DNA from: Bacteroides sp.
GTDB taxonomy: Bacteria > Bacteroidota > Bacteroidia > Bacteroidales > Bacteroidaceae
Assembly (NCBI GenBank): GCA_021203515.1
Contig: JAJQAY010000073.1
Location: 1-64,000 of the forward strand
Reading direction: 5' to 3'
Length of the DNA stretch: 64,000 nucleotides
Position 1 is the stretch's first letter. Each line of letters starts with the position of its first letter. Below the pieces are notes generated by a model. That model was not told the origin of the DNA and did no database searches. It saw only the letters and a program-made list of their open reading frames with translations. The translations under genes and the position numbers were made by a program. Positions 9,635-19,464 of this stretch are shown piece by piece.

Positions 9635-9956
9635 GTTACTTACCAAGTAACGGTTGATTACTACTCAACGACAGACTGAGAAAGCGTTTTCAATCCGAAT
9701 CGTTTAGGGGGATAAAAGACTTTTTATAGTGATAAAGCATAATAGGGAAGTACTCCGTTTTTAGCGAATAAGAATGGAGAGGATATTTCGTATGTCTTGC
9801 CGAGTAGAAATATGTAATTATATGTAGTTTTTCTGTCTTTAGACCAATCTTTTCAAAAAATACAAGGCATTTCTCAAGAATTATTAATTATTATTTGCGT
9901 TTCTACAAAAAATACATCACTTTTGTAAGCACGAAGGCCGTTACTTGGTAAGTAAT
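9635..9956. promoter_or_regulatory. Predicted invertible promoter segment flanked by inverted repeats
   Basis: TTACTTACCAAGTAACGG at 9636-9653 recurs as its exact reverse complement at 9938-9955, enclosing 284 bases. Each site is itself a dyad, GTTAC-N7-GTAAC at 9635-9651 and GTTAC-N7-GTAAT at 9940-9956, the layout expected of a tyrosine-recombinase core site with two half-sites around a crossover spacer. The segment separates the fimbrial operon (leftward) from the recombinase gene (also leftward) and codes for nothing. Inversion would turn the internal promoter from facing right to facing the DUF3575 gene. Phase-variable fimbrial and capsule promoters of this design are well known in Bacteroides. 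Confidence 0.85.
9894..9925 (+). promoter_or_regulatory. Bacteroides-type promoter inside the invertible segment, facing right
   Basis: TTTG (9894-9897), 20 bases, then CACTTTTG (9918-9925), one mismatch from the -7 consensus TAnnTTTG. As drawn it fires towards the right repeat and antisense to the recombinase gene, away from the fimbrial operon. I found no convincing leftward promoter inside the segment, so this copy appears to be in the OFF state. Confidence 0.65.
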
Positions 9957-9976
9957 TGCTCCCTTAACACCGTACC

Positions 9977-10968
9977 TTACAATGTATTATAATTTTCATC
10001 ATTCCTCCATTTACATTTTCTAACAGAAGAAATCAATTTACGATTCGCTTTATCCACCTGTGCATTCTCGAAAGGTTTCAGATAGGTTTCCGTCACCCGG
10101 ACGGAAGAATGTCCCAACGACTGGCTGATGATGCCCAGAGGCGTACCTATGTGGAAAGCCAACGTAGCCCACGTGTGCCGGGCAGTGTAGAAACTCACCC
10201 GTATTGCGGGCAGGAGAATGCGCATCAGCTTCTTCAGTGATTTATTGAAACGACGCAAGGCGGTCTGATAGCATTTATACAGTTCGTGCCCGCCACGTAA
10301 CCAGGCATCCAATATCGGGAACAGGTAGACGGAGTGCGGGTTCGTGTCACGGAATTCTGTTATCAGCAGTACGGCTTCCCGGGGTATATACACCGTTATC
10401 TGCTTGCCCGCCTTATGGCGACGATACACAATTGTCCTGCCCTGCACATCTTTCTTCCGCAAATGTGCAAGGTCGATAAAAGGCATTCCGCGAAGCAGGA
10501 ACATCAAAGAGAAATAGGCAAATGTACTTTTCAGCTCATCGGGGAGTTTGTCCGAAGTGGTAGACATCAACCGGCCTACCTGCCGCTCCGTGAGCGCCCG
10601 CTTGGTTTGCGACACCACTTTGGTGTAGACATCATCGAACAGCTTCGAATTATATCCGGGGCTGCCGGACGGTATCCAACGATTGTAAACCGCCTGAAGC
10701 GTACGCATATACGTGGAAACCGTGTTCAAACTCAATTCACGCTGCACCAACAACCAGTTTCATACTCTTTCAGCCGTCCGGGAGTAAAAACGTACCGCAT
10801 CGGCATCTTCACCTCACACCCACCCGAGAATGCTGCAAAAGAATGCAACGTACTGATATAGGTGTGCACCGCCGGATACTTCCCTTCCCGTTTTAAATCT
10901 TCAATCACCTCTGCCATGTAGAGCGACAAATCCGATGCCCCGCTTTTCTTTAATTCTTTCTTATTCAT
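9977..10968 (-). CDS. Tyrosine recombinase (putative invertase), frameshifted
   Basis: Site-specific recombinase of the phage-integrase family. The N-terminal SAM-like DNA-binding part ends near LKEYE, and the catalytic part carries the conserved arginine (LRGMPFIDLAHL), lysine (RRHKAGKQITV), the ARH box (YTARHTWATLAF) and the nucleophile tyrosine in LGHSSVRVTETYLKPF. The reading frame is interrupted near 10758-10760: one A is missing from a run, so YENWLLVQREL becomes YETGCWCSVN and a stop. Restoring it gives 330 residues, typical for Bacteroides Tsr-type invertases. It lies 21 bases from the right inverted repeat, so it most likely acts on the adjacent segment. If the frameshift is real, the switch could only be moved by another recombinase in trans. 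Confidence 0.85.
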
Positions 10969-11077
10969 AACTCCTCGTTTATTAGTTACACATAAATATA
11001 AGTATGTGTCACCCTAAAACAAGCAGTCATCTGCGATGTTTATGAAGATTGGAAACCGAAAAGAAAGAAGCGGGGCC

Positions 11078-12348
11078 TTAAATGAAATTATAGATATTCC
11101 ATGCTTGAATATGCCGAACGCCGTTTCTGGAAGGTAATGTGATTTCGTCCAACGTCACTACATACTTTTCATAGTGATCTGTCAGTAAATCAAAAGGAGC
11201 ATACTCACGTTCTATTGTACTATCATCTGTTAATAAGTAACTGACCTGCAAATAAATAACCCTATCACCTTTCGTGGCAACGAAATCGACTTCCTTTTCC
11301 TTTATCACCCCGACGTAGACATCATATCCCGCTATTTTTAAATCTAAATAGACACGATTTTCCAATAGATAACCTACCCCGTAGCCATAGCCGTTGTACA
11401 GATAGTTATGAAAAGCCAAATCATTCACATAATATTTGCAAGTCCCCAATATAACTTCTTTGCCTTTGATATTATAGCGTTCCGCCCGATGCAGCAGGTT
11501 GGCTTCCTCCAGATAAAGAATATAATTAGAGACAGTTCGTAATTCGTCTTCCGTCCCTTGGATTTAAAGAAATTCACAACATTGTTTACAGAGACCAGGC
11601 AGGAGGCATTGTTCACCAAGTACCCGAATATATCTTCCAGCAACTTGGCATCCTTGATATTGTTTCGTTGTATTATGTCTCTCAGTAAGACGGTATCTTT
11701 GATGGAAGATACATAATTCCGTTTTGTTTCGAAATTACCAAGATGGAACAATTCGGGAAAACCACCCGAGTTCAAAAATTTCATATACGCATTCTTGTCC
11801 GGGTCTTTTCCGGATATAAGTGCATATTCCGGCATATTGAAAGGATAAACCGCAAATTCGACATACCGCCCCGACAACAGAGTAGACAACTGGCTTGAAA
11901 GCACCTTGGAGTTGGAACCGGTTATCACTATCTCACAATCTTCCGTATAATCTTACGACAAAGAGTTCACCACTCGCTCACATTCCGAAATATTCTGTAT
12001 TTCGTCCAAAAACAGATAGGTTTTCCCTTCAGGTTGCTTTTCCTTTTTATATAGTTGGTAAAGACCGTACAAATCGTCCGCATTCCTGACAAAGCCAAAA
12101 GGAGCGAACTCGAAATTTACATAGAAGAGCTGCCGGGGATTTACTTTCTTTTCCGTAACCAGAAAGTTCATCAGCTGCCTCATTATATAGCTTTTCCCAC
12201 TTCTGCGCTGTCCCACCAGAACCTTCACCAGCCGATTTCCCATGGCATCGGCTATGGGGTTTACATATTCCTTACGTATCAATTCCAGATCCGGGAATTG
12301 TCCATCCCAGAAATTATACTTCTCCAGTAATTGCAATCTTTCGTCCAT
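11078..12348 (-). pseudogene. AAA ATPase with DUF4143-like C-terminus, broken
   Basis: Reads as one protein of 423 residues in three pieces. The start MDERLQLLEKY is at 12348; a longer frame from 12492 runs through a palindromic element and is not credible. It has a Walker A motif GQRRSGKSY, a Walker B LFLDEIQN, then the C-terminal part typical of this Bacteroidales family (GGFPELF, RDIIQRNNIKD, KEVDFVATKGDRVIYLQV, a nuclease-like fold). Lesions: an in-frame TAA at 11953-11955 (NSLS-stop-DYTEDCEIVITGSNSK), most simply from CAA, and one missing A near 11536 (TNYETVSNYILYLEEANLLHR restored). Members are common multicopy genes of unknown role, sometimes compared with toxin or defence ATPases. 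No neighbour clarifies its job. Confidence 0.8.
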
Positions 12349-12379
12349 AGCTACCTGCGTTTTCGGCAAATATAGCAGA

Positions 12380-12444
12380 AAATATTCAGGTAGACTTGAA
12401 AATTTCCTCTTTTTTGAGAAGATCTTCAAGTCTACCTGAATATT
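12380..12444. repeat. Long palindromic element, copy 2
   Basis: Arms of about 29 bases (12380-12408 and 12416-12444) with three mismatches around a T-rich loop, sharing the design of the element at 98-159 but with covarying stem bases and opposite loop polarity. It lies immediately upstream of the ATPase start codon, so it falls in that gene's leader. Confidence 0.85.
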
Positions 12445-12489
12445 TTTATCATCAACCGAATGCCCACTCCCAGCGGATATGTTGCCAGT

Positions 12490-12531
12490 CAAAAAAGCGA
12501 GCTGCCGGAAAAATCACTTCCCCGACAGCTC
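12490..12531 (-). terminator. Terminator of the RND efflux operon
   Basis: Stem GAGCTGCCGG (12499-12508) with CCGACAGCTC (12522-12531), one G-T pair. On the minus strand it is followed by a run of six T (12491-12496). It lies 42 bases after the stop of the outer-membrane efflux gene. Confidence 0.7.
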
Positions 12532-12573
12532 TTCCAGCATCGCAATAAAAAACAGAGAGAGTATGATACTGTC

Positions 12574-13938
12574 TTATTCCTGACCGCCTCCCAGCGCCTG
12601 GTATAGGTTAATTAAGCTTTGTATTTCGGTGAAACGGTTAGCCGTCTGCGACAACTGCGCGCTGAGCAGGGACTGCCGGGCGGTGAGCACTTCCAGGTAG
12701 GTAGTGTTGCCGTGCTCCATCAGCAGCGATGTGCTTCTCAGGGCCGTTTGCAGCGAAGCTATCTGTTTATCCAGCAGGAGACTTTTCTCCCGGCTAGTCT
12801 GGTAGGCCGTCAGTGCGTAGTTCACCTCGCTACCGGCATTGAGCAATGCTTGCTGGAAGCCGAGGGCGGCTTCTTTCTGCCGTGCGCGGGAGATGCGATA
12901 CTGGGCTACGACTTGACCCCGGTTAAAGAGCGGCTGCATCAGCGAGCCGACTGCCGATGCCACGAACTTACCCGGGTTGATAATCATAGACCCGGCAGAG
13001 TTTGTCCAACCGGCACTTCCGCCCAACGTAATGGCAGGATAGAAGGCCGAACGAGCCTGATTAGTTCCGTAGAACGCTGCTTCGAGCGAACGCTCGGCAC
13101 TGCGGACATCGGGACGGCAAGCAAGCATCTGCAAAGGAACGCCCACCGACAAGTCTTCGGAGAACTGCTGCCCTGCCAAGCTGCCACGCTCGTAGCGGCG
13201 GGGCGTCTCTGCCAGCAACAGGGCAAGGCTGTTTTCCGTCAGGCTGATTTGCTTCTGCAGGTCGAGGACGGAGCCTTGCACTTGATAGTAGGCGGCTTCC
13301 ATCTGCGAAACGGCTGTCTCATTCGCCATTCCGGCATTCATTAGGGTACGGGTGGAGGATACGGTTTCTCTCCACGCCTCCTCCGTCTGACGGGTGATGG
13401 CAAGTTGGTCGTTCAGCATCAGCAGCGTATAGTAGGTATTGGCTATGCCCGTTATCAACTGGGTGCGGACTGCCTGACGGTAATCCTCGCTCTGTGCATA
13501 AAGGGCTTTCGCCTGCATCTTGGCATTGCGCATACGCCCGAAAACGTCCAACTCCCAACTGGCAGTGACGGGCAGCGAATAGGTCTGCGTGGCCTTATGA
13601 GTATCGAAGCTGCTCACAGTGCCTTGCGGAGCAAGGGCAAAGGCGGGCAGGAAAGCGAGTTTGGCAGACATCAGTGTGGCCTGGGCCTCTTCAACGCGAA
13701 GTTGGGCGGACTGATAGTCGGTGTTAGCCTGCAATCCCTGTTCGATGAGGGATTGCAGATAGGGGTCGGTGAAGAGCTCCCGCCAGTCCAGGTTGCCTAG
13801 GCTGGTGGTGTCTTCGGCTACCACTTCCTCCCCGTAAAGATTATCGGGGACGGTAGCGGCAGGCTTGTATTTGGTATAGATGCCACAACCGCTCAGCGAG
13901 AGACTGATGACAACTAATGTGATGATACTTTTCTTCAT
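12574..13938 (-). CDS. Outer-membrane efflux lipoprotein (NodT/OprM type)
   Basis: 454 residues beginning MKKSIITLVVISLSLSGC, a lipoprotein signal with cysteine 18. It has the doubled TolC-family repeat of long helices and the NodT family features (VPDNLYGEE, DWRELFTDPYLQSLI, RPDVRSAERSLEAA, GNTTYLEVLTARQSLL). It forms the outer-membrane channel of an RND tripartite pump. It is the third and last gene of the operon, 19 bases after the inner-membrane transporter, and is followed by a hairpin terminator. Confidence 0.92.
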   Translation of the reverse strand: MKKSIITLVVISLSLSGCGIYTKYKPAATVPDNLYGEEVVAEDTTSLGNLDWRELFTDPYLQSLIEQGLQANTDYQSAQLRVEEAQATLMSAKLAFLPAFALAPQGTVSSFDTHKATQTYSLPVTASWELDVFGRMRNAKMQAKALYAQSEDYRQAVRTQLITGIANTYYTLLMLNDQLAITRQTEEAWRETVSSTRTLMNAGMANETAVSQMEAAYYQVQGSVLDLQKQISLTENSLALLLAETPRRYERGSLAGQQFSEDLSVGVPLQMLACRPDVRSAERSLEAAFYGTNQARSAFYPAITLGGSAGWTNSAGSMIINPGKFVASAVGSLMQPLFNRGQVVAQYRISRARQKEAALGFQQALLNAGSEVNYALTAYQTSREKSLLLDKQIASLQTALRSTSLLMEHGNTTYLEVLTARQSLLSAQLSQTANRFTEIQSLINLYQALGGGQE

Positions 13939-13957
13939 TCTTCAATTCTTTTAGATG

Positions 13958-16900
13958 TTATTTATCTTGCAGTTCGGCTGCACTCTTTTCCTTCTCCAAC
14001 TGTACTTGCAGGTCGGATTCTTCCTCCATCGGCTTGCGGATTTTCTCCTGCAAGAACTCAAAGATGATGTAGAAGACCGGAACTACGAAGAGCAGCGCCA
14101 GCGTGCCGACGGCCATACCACCCACGACGCCCGTACCCAGTGAACTGTTGCCATTGGCACCCGCACCGGAGGAGAACATCAGCGGAAGCATACCGAATAT
14201 CATCGTCAGCACCGTCATCAGGATAGGACGCAGACGGACTTGGGCGGCAGAATAAGCCGACTCCACAATGCCCATTCCCTTCCGCCGACGCTCGATGGCG
14301 TACTCCGTAATCAGGATGGCCGTCTTAGCCAACAAACCAATCAACATAATCACACCCGTCTGCAGGTAGATGTTATTCTCCAGTCCGAGTATCTTGGCGA
14401 AGAGGAACGAGCCCATCAGCCCGAACGGCACGGAGAAGATAACGGCAAACGGTATGACGAAGCTCTCGTAGAGATATGCCAATATCAGATAGATGAAGAA
14501 GATACAGATGATGTAGATGATAATCGTCTGCGAGCCACCGCTGCTTGCCTCTTCACGGGCCATACCACCGTATTCGTAGCCGTAGCCCACCGGCAGACTC
14601 TGCTCGGCCACTTCGGCAATCACCTTCTGCACCTCACCGGAAGAATAGCCTTCGGCAGGGTTCACATTGGCGGTGATGGTGCTGTAAAGGTTGAAACGGT
14701 TGGCCGTTTCGGGGCCCAGCACCTTCTTCAACGTCACGAACTGGCTGATGGGAGCCATCTCCGTACCATTGCGCACGAACATGTTGTCCAGCGCCTGTTC
14801 GTCCAGGCGGAATTCGGGCGAAGCCTGCATCATTACGCGATACACTTTACCGAACTGGTTAAAGTTGGAAATGTAGGCGCCACCGCAATAGCTGCCCAGT
14901 GCATCGAGCACCACAGCGGGCGAGATGCCGGCACGTTTGCACTTGGCCGCATCCACATCTACCGACACTTGCGGGAAGTTCATGGCATAAGAGGTATAAG
15001 CCATAGCCACCTCAGGACGCTGACTGAGCGCACCGAGGAACTGCAGGGCCGATTGATAGAACGTAGCCATATCACCGCCGGTCTTGTCCTGAAGATGCAG
15101 TTCGAGCGAGTTACCCATACCGTAGCCCGGAATCATGGCGGGCTGGAAGCTGAATACCTGTGCCTCCTTGATGCTATAGAATTGTGCATTGAGGCGGGCC
15201 GTCACGGCATCCGAGCTGTGCTCCTTGCCTTTTCGGTCGTCCCAGTCCTTCAGGCGGACAATGATAGTACCGTAGGAAGTTCCCTGGCCGGATATAAGTC
15301 CGTAGCCTGCCACGCGGGAGTAGTGTTCTATTTCGGGAGTATCCTTCAGGATGTTTTCCAACTTATCCATTACCGCCGAGGTTTCGGACAGCGTATTTCC
15401 CGGTGAAGCACTGACGTTCACCAAGATGACGCCCTGGTCTTCTTGCGGCACAAGCCCCGTCTTGGTGGTGCTCATCAGATAAACCAGCAATACGATAGCG
15501 GCTGCCAGCGAAGCCCACACCAGCCAGCGGTGGCGGATGAAGTACAGTACACCTTTCTTATATTTACCCAGTACGGCATTGAACGAAGCATTGTAGGCTG
15601 CGCGCACTCGGCCGTTAATACTCTTGGCGCTTCTGTTTCCATCCGACGGACGCATCAGCATGGCACACAAAGCCGGACAGAGGGTCAAGGCCGAAATCAT
15701 GGAGATACCTACCGCCGTTGCCAGTGTGATGCCGAACTGTGTATAGAACACGCCCGAAGTACCGCCCATGAACGTTACGGGGATAAACACCGCCATAAAC
15801 ACACAGGTACAGGAGACGATAGCCATCGTCACATCGCCCATTGCATCATTGGTGGCTAGATAGGGCGACTTATACCCGGCATCGAACTTGGACTGCACCG
15901 CCTCCACCACCACGATGGCATCGTCTACCACCGTACCGATGGCAAGCACCAGTGCAAACAGCGTCAGGATGTTCAGACTAAATCCGGCAGCCATCAGGCA
16001 GGCAAACGTACCCACCAATGACACGATAATGGAGATACTCGGGATGAGCGTACTCTTGAGGTCTTGCAAAAAGAAATACACGACCAGGATTACCAGGATG
16101 ATGGCGATAATCAATGTCTCCACCACATTGTGTATGGAAGCGAAGAGGAAGTCGTTGGAACTCATCATGGTGACAAACTCCGTACCTTGCGGCAAAGTCT
16201 TCTCTATCTCCTTCATCTGGGCATCGATTCTTTGGTTGACGGCAGTTGCATTGGAACATGCCGTCTGGAATACGATGTAGATGACGGCAGGCTGACTGTC
16301 CATTTCACTACGGAAACTGTAGGTCAATGTGCCCAGCGTCACTTCTGCCACGTCTTTCAGGCGGAGCACGAAACCGTCGTCGAGCGAACGGACAACGGTA
16401 TTCTGAAACTCTTCCACACTTTTCAACCGTCCACGATATTTCATGGTAAACTGGAAGACGTTCTTCGAGTTCTCGCCCAGCGAACCGGTAGGCGCTTCGA
16501 TGTTCTGCTCGCCCAGCACGGCGGTGACGTCCGAAGGCACCAGTCCGTACTGCGCCATCCGTTCCGGTTTCAGCCAGATACGCATACTGTAGGTATCACC
16601 CAACTCCATGACATCTCCCACTCCTTCGATACGTTTTATCTGGGGAACAACGTTAATATCCAGGTAGTTGGCAAGGAATGTCTGGTCGTAGCGACCGTCG
16701 GTGCAGGTCAAAGCGCCAATCTGGAGGAAGCTGGTCTGCCGCTTCTGCGTAGTCACACCAATCCTTGTTACTTCGGGCGGCAGCAAACCTTGCGCTTTGG
16801 TCACACGGTTCTGCACATTGACGGCTGCCATGTCGGGGTCGGTTCCTTGTTTGAAGTAAACTTGTATGATGGCGAGACCCGCATTGGAAGCGGAGGAACT

Positions 16901-17137
16901 GATGTACATCATGTTCTCCACACCGTTGATGCTCTCTTCCAGCGGCATGATGACACTGTTCATCACCGCTTCGGCATCGGCACCGGTATAGCTTGCCGTC
17001 ACATACACCGTAGGAGGTGCAATGTCGGGATACTGCTCCACAGGCAACGTCAGAAGCGAAATAAGTCCGATAGCCAATATCAGCACGGAGATGGAGATAG
17101 CCATCACCGGCCGCTTGATAAATATATTTCCTTTCAT
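13958..17137 (-). CDS. RND multidrug efflux transporter (HAE1, AcrB type)
   Basis: 1059 residues, the full length of the family. The N-terminus MKGNIFIKRPVMAISISVLI is a first membrane helix; the proton-relay aspartate pair is visible in GTVVDDAIVVVEAV (about residue 405) and the matching lysine in LLAKTAILITEYA near the C-terminus. Two large periplasmic loops follow helices 1 and 7. It exports amphipathic compounds by proton antiport. The adaptor gene ends 15 bases upstream and the outer-membrane factor starts 19 bases downstream, so the trio is one operon. A divergent AraC regulator lies beyond the adaptor. Confidence 0.95.
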   Translation of the reverse strand: MKGNIFIKRPVMAISISVLILAIGLISLLTLPVEQYPDIAPPTVYVTASYTGADAEAVMNSVIMPLEESINGVENMMYISSSASNAGLAIIQVYFKQGTDPDMAAVNVQNRVTKAQGLLPPEVTRIGVTTQKRQTSFLQIGALTCTDGRYDQTFLANYLDINVVPQIKRIEGVGDVMELGDTYSMRIWLKPERMAQYGLVPSDVTAVLGEQNIEAPTGSLGENSKNVFQFTMKYRGRLKSVEEFQNTVVRSLDDGFVLRLKDVAEVTLGTLTYSFRSEMDSQPAVIYIVFQTACSNATAVNQRIDAQMKEIEKTLPQGTEFVTMMSSNDFLFASIHNVVETLIIAIILVILVVYFFLQDLKSTLIPSISIIVSLVGTFACLMAAGFSLNILTLFALVLAIGTVVDDAIVVVEAVQSKFDAGYKSPYLATNDAMGDVTMAIVSCTCVFMAVFIPVTFMGGTSGVFYTQFGITLATAVGISMISALTLCPALCAMLMRPSDGNRSAKSINGRVRAAYNASFNAVLGKYKKGVLYFIRHRWLVWASLAAAIVLLVYLMSTTKTGLVPQEDQGVILVNVSASPGNTLSETSAVMDKLENILKDTPEIEHYSRVAGYGLISGQGTSYGTIIVRLKDWDDRKGKEHSSDAVTARLNAQFYSIKEAQVFSFQPAMIPGYGMGNSLELHLQDKTGGDMATFYQSALQFLGALSQRPEVAMAYTSYAMNFPQVSVDVDAAKCKRAGISPAVVLDALGSYCGGAYISNFNQFGKVYRVMMQASPEFRLDEQALDNMFVRNGTEMAPISQFVTLKKVLGPETANRFNLYSTITANVNPAEGYSSGEVQKVIAEVAEQSLPVGYGYEYGGMAREEASSGGSQTIIIYIICIFFIYLILAYLYESFVIPFAVIFSVPFGLMGSFLFAKILGLENNIYLQTGVIMLIGLLAKTAILITEYAIERRRKGMGIVESAYSAAQVRLRPILMTVLTMIFGMLPLMFSSGAGANGNSSLGTGVVGGMAVGTLALLFVVPVFYIIFEFLQEKIRKPMEEESDLQVQLEKEKSAAELQDK

Positions 17138-17152
17138 AATCAGTCTCCTCTC

Positions 17153-18235
17153 CTATTTAACTTGCGTACCTTCGCGTATCAGTCCGGCACCTTCCGATAT
17201 GATTTCATCACCGGATTTCAGTCCGTCGAGCACCACGTATTCGCGTCCGTCGTTTATGCCGGCCACGATTATCAGGGTGAAGACTGCCTTGCCGTCCACT
17301 ACCTTACAGGCTATCATCTTGTCCTGCAACTGCACGGTGGCGCCTTGCGGAATGACGAGGCAATTTTTGTAGACACTGGGCACTACGACCGTGCCCGATG
17401 CTCCGCTGTGGAGCAAGCGCGACTCGTTGGGGAATACCACGCGCGCCACGACTGTACCCGTCTGGCGGTCGATGACTCCGCTGATGGACTCTATTGTACC
17501 TTTCTTATTATATACCGAATTGTCGTTCAACTTCAACTCCACTTCCGGCATGTTCTTCAGGGCTTCGTCCATGCTGCCGTACTGGCGGGTGAGGGCAAGT
17601 AGCTGGTTCTCGGTCATGGAGAAGTAGGCGTACATATCCGAGTTGTCGCTGACTGTAGTCAACGGACGCGGAATGCTGGCGCTCACCAATGCTCCGGCAC
17701 GGTAGGGCAACGCTCCTACGACTCCGTCACTGGGGCTTTTCACTTCCGTATAGGAGAGATTATTGCGCGCACTCACTTCCTGGGCTTCGGCTTGCGCCAC
17801 CTGAGCTTTGGCGGTGAGGTAAGTGTTCTCGGCTGTCTTCAGACTGAATTCCGAAACAACTTTCTGCGCATAGAGTTCCTTGCTGCTGTTGCAACTCAGT
17901 TCGGCAGTTGCCAATGCGGCGCTGGCTGCTGCTACATTGGCGGTGGCGGTTTTGAGCGCTGCTTTGTAGGGCACCTGGTCGATAATGAAAAACAATTGTC
18001 CCCGGCGTACTTTCTGACCTTCGGTCACACAGAGTTTCTCGATAGTGCCCGCCACTTGCGGATAGATGTCGATGTCCTGCCGCCCCGTATGGTAGCCGAA
18101 TAAGGAGTGGAAAGTTCTTTGTTCACCGCCTCTAATTTCATTGTAGTATAAGAAGGTTTTACTCCGGCATCCGTAGCCTGCTTGCAAGATGCCAAACACA
18201 TTGTACAACCGACAATCCCTATCAGCCGTATCCAT
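17153..18235 (-). CDS. RND periplasmic adaptor (membrane fusion) lipoprotein, frameshifted
   Basis: The main body (DIDIYPQVAGTIEKLCVTEGQKVRRGQLFFIID, with lipoyl halves, helical hairpin and TVSDNSDMYAYFSMTENQ) is a typical AcrA-family adaptor linking the inner-membrane pump to the outer-membrane channel. The extreme N-terminus is out of frame: in the neighbouring frame the DNA reads IRLIGIVGCTMCLASC followed by KQATDAGVKPS, a lipoprotein signal, and KLEAVNKELSTPYSATIRG. Adding one G to the four-base run at 18083-18086 joins it to RQDIDIYPQ. No ATG is in frame just before the signal; the ATG at 18233-18235 is one frame off, so the true start stays uncertain and a second small indel is possible. 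Confidence 0.82.
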   Translation of the reverse strand: MDTADRDCRLYNVFGILQAGYGCRSKTFLYYNEIRGGEQRTFHSLFGYHTGRQDIDIYPQVAGTIEKLCVTEGQKVRRGQLFFIIDQVPYKAALKTATANVAAASAALATAELSCNSSKELYAQKVVSEFSLKTAENTYLTAKAQVAQAEAQEVSARNNLSYTEVKSPSDGVVGALPYRAGALVSASIPRPLTTVSDNSDMYAYFSMTENQLLALTRQYGSMDEALKNMPEVELKLNDNSVYNKKGTIESISGVIDRQTGTVVARVVFPNESRLLHSGASGTVVVPSVYKNCLVIPQGATVQLQDKMIACKVVDGKAVFTLIIVAGINDGREYVVLDGLKSGDEIISEGAGLIREGTQVK

Positions 18236-18479
18236 TTTCTGTTTACTGTAATTATACTTTTCTCTTTTTGTCTTTATATTAAAACCGGGACAAAAGTAGG
18301 AGAAAGGAACAGAAACGCAGTGACCAATTCTCCCCCAATAATGTTCCATCTTCCCCCAATCTCAGTTTTACAGCTAATCAGTTATCAATAAGCAACATAT
18401 AGAACAAAAAATAAGGATGATAGGACAGTCCGTTTCCCCTATTATTCACCAACTTTGCAAAAATCAAAAAGAAAGATAT

Positions 18480-19391
18480 ATGGAAAAAGAAAACATCAGG
18501 ACGATAAGTATAGAAGACTTTAAGACCAGTCCCATTAGTCTGGACTATGTAGACGATGATTTCGTAATCGTCAATAGCCTGGACGGATTATTCCATAGCA
18601 ATGATACGGTCAGGCTGGGATGTTTCCTCGTCGCTATCTGCGTGGAAGGATGCGTCCAGTTGGACATCAACTGCCGGACTTATCAGTTGCAGGAGGGTGA
18701 TATGTTGCTCGGCCTTCCCAATACGCTTATCAACCACATGATGATAAGCCCCAAACATAAAGTAAGCCTTGCCGGAATTTCAAACCGCTTCTTGCAGCGC
18801 ATCGTCAAATTGGAAAAGCACACATGGGATACTTCCATCCACATCTATAACAATCCGATGCAACCTGTGGGTGAAGAACAGGAAAAACCTATTTTCGGAT
18901 TATACCGGGATTTAATCATGAAGAAGATAAACGACGAGCCTCACCTCTATCATAAAGACGTAATTCGGCACTTGTTTTCCGCCCTCTTTTGTGAGATGTT
19001 CGGCTATCTTGCCAAAGATATAGTAGAATCGGGCAAGGAACGCCAGCCGCGGGAAGGTATCAAACAGTCTGATTATATCTTGCGGAAATTTGCAGAAGTA
19101 CTGGCAAAAGATAACGGCATCCATCGCTCGGTGACCTATTATGCCGACGCGCTTTGCTACACACCCAAGCACTTCTCAAAGGTCATCAAGCAAGCGTGCG
19201 GACGGACACCGCTAGACCTGATTAACGAAGCTGCCATCGAGCACATCAAGTATCGGTTGAGGTATTCGGAAAAGTCCATCAAGGAGATTGCGGAGGAGTT
19301 CAACTTCCCCAATCAGTCTTTCTTCGGGAAGTATGTCAAAGCGCACATAGGCTGCTCGCCGATACAGTATCGCAACCGGAAAGAAGAGTAA
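18480..19391 (+). CDS. AraC-family transcriptional regulator
   Basis: Start MEKENIRTISIEDF is preferred over an upstream in-frame ATG at 18417. It gives 303 residues: a cupin-like N-terminal sensing half (GCFLVAICVEGCVQLDINCR) and a C-terminal pair of helix-turn-helix units (YADALCYTPKHFSKVIKQ; SIKEIAEEFNFPNQSFFGKY), ending in the AraC signature. It is transcribed away from the RND operon with about 245 bases between them, an arrangement that usually means it controls the pump genes. Confidence 0.88.
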   Translation: MEKENIRTISIEDFKTSPISLDYVDDDFVIVNSLDGLFHSNDTVRLGCFLVAICVEGCVQLDINCRTYQLQEGDMLLGLPNTLINHMMISPKHKVSLAGISNRFLQRIVKLEKHTWDTSIHIYNNPMQPVGEEQEKPIFGLYRDLIMKKINDEPHLYHKDVIRHLFSALFCEMFGYLAKDIVESGKERQPREGIKQSDYILRKFAEVLAKDNGIHRSVTYYADALCYTPKHFSKVIKQACGRTPLDLINEAAIEHIKYRLRYSEKSIKEIAEEFNFPNQSFFGKYVKAHIGCSPIQYRNRKEE

Positions 19392-19464
19392 GCGGAAGCT
19401 CTTGCCTTGCTTACTTATTTGCTTTCCTTGCCTATCTTCCTTATTTACCTCTACGGTGATCCGT

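Noticed and set aside
9977..12492. Integrative element or prophage implied by the recombinase and ATPase genes
   Set aside because: No mobilisation, replication or phage genes are present, and the recombinase sits beside an inverted-repeat switch, which explains it better.
14240..17602. Very long open frames (388 and 512 codons) on the plus strand across the RND genes
   Set aside because: They lie entirely antisense to the AcrB-type and adaptor genes, whose protein motifs are unmistakable. The antisense products are histidine/arginine/glutamine-rich with no domain sense; they are codon-bias shadows.
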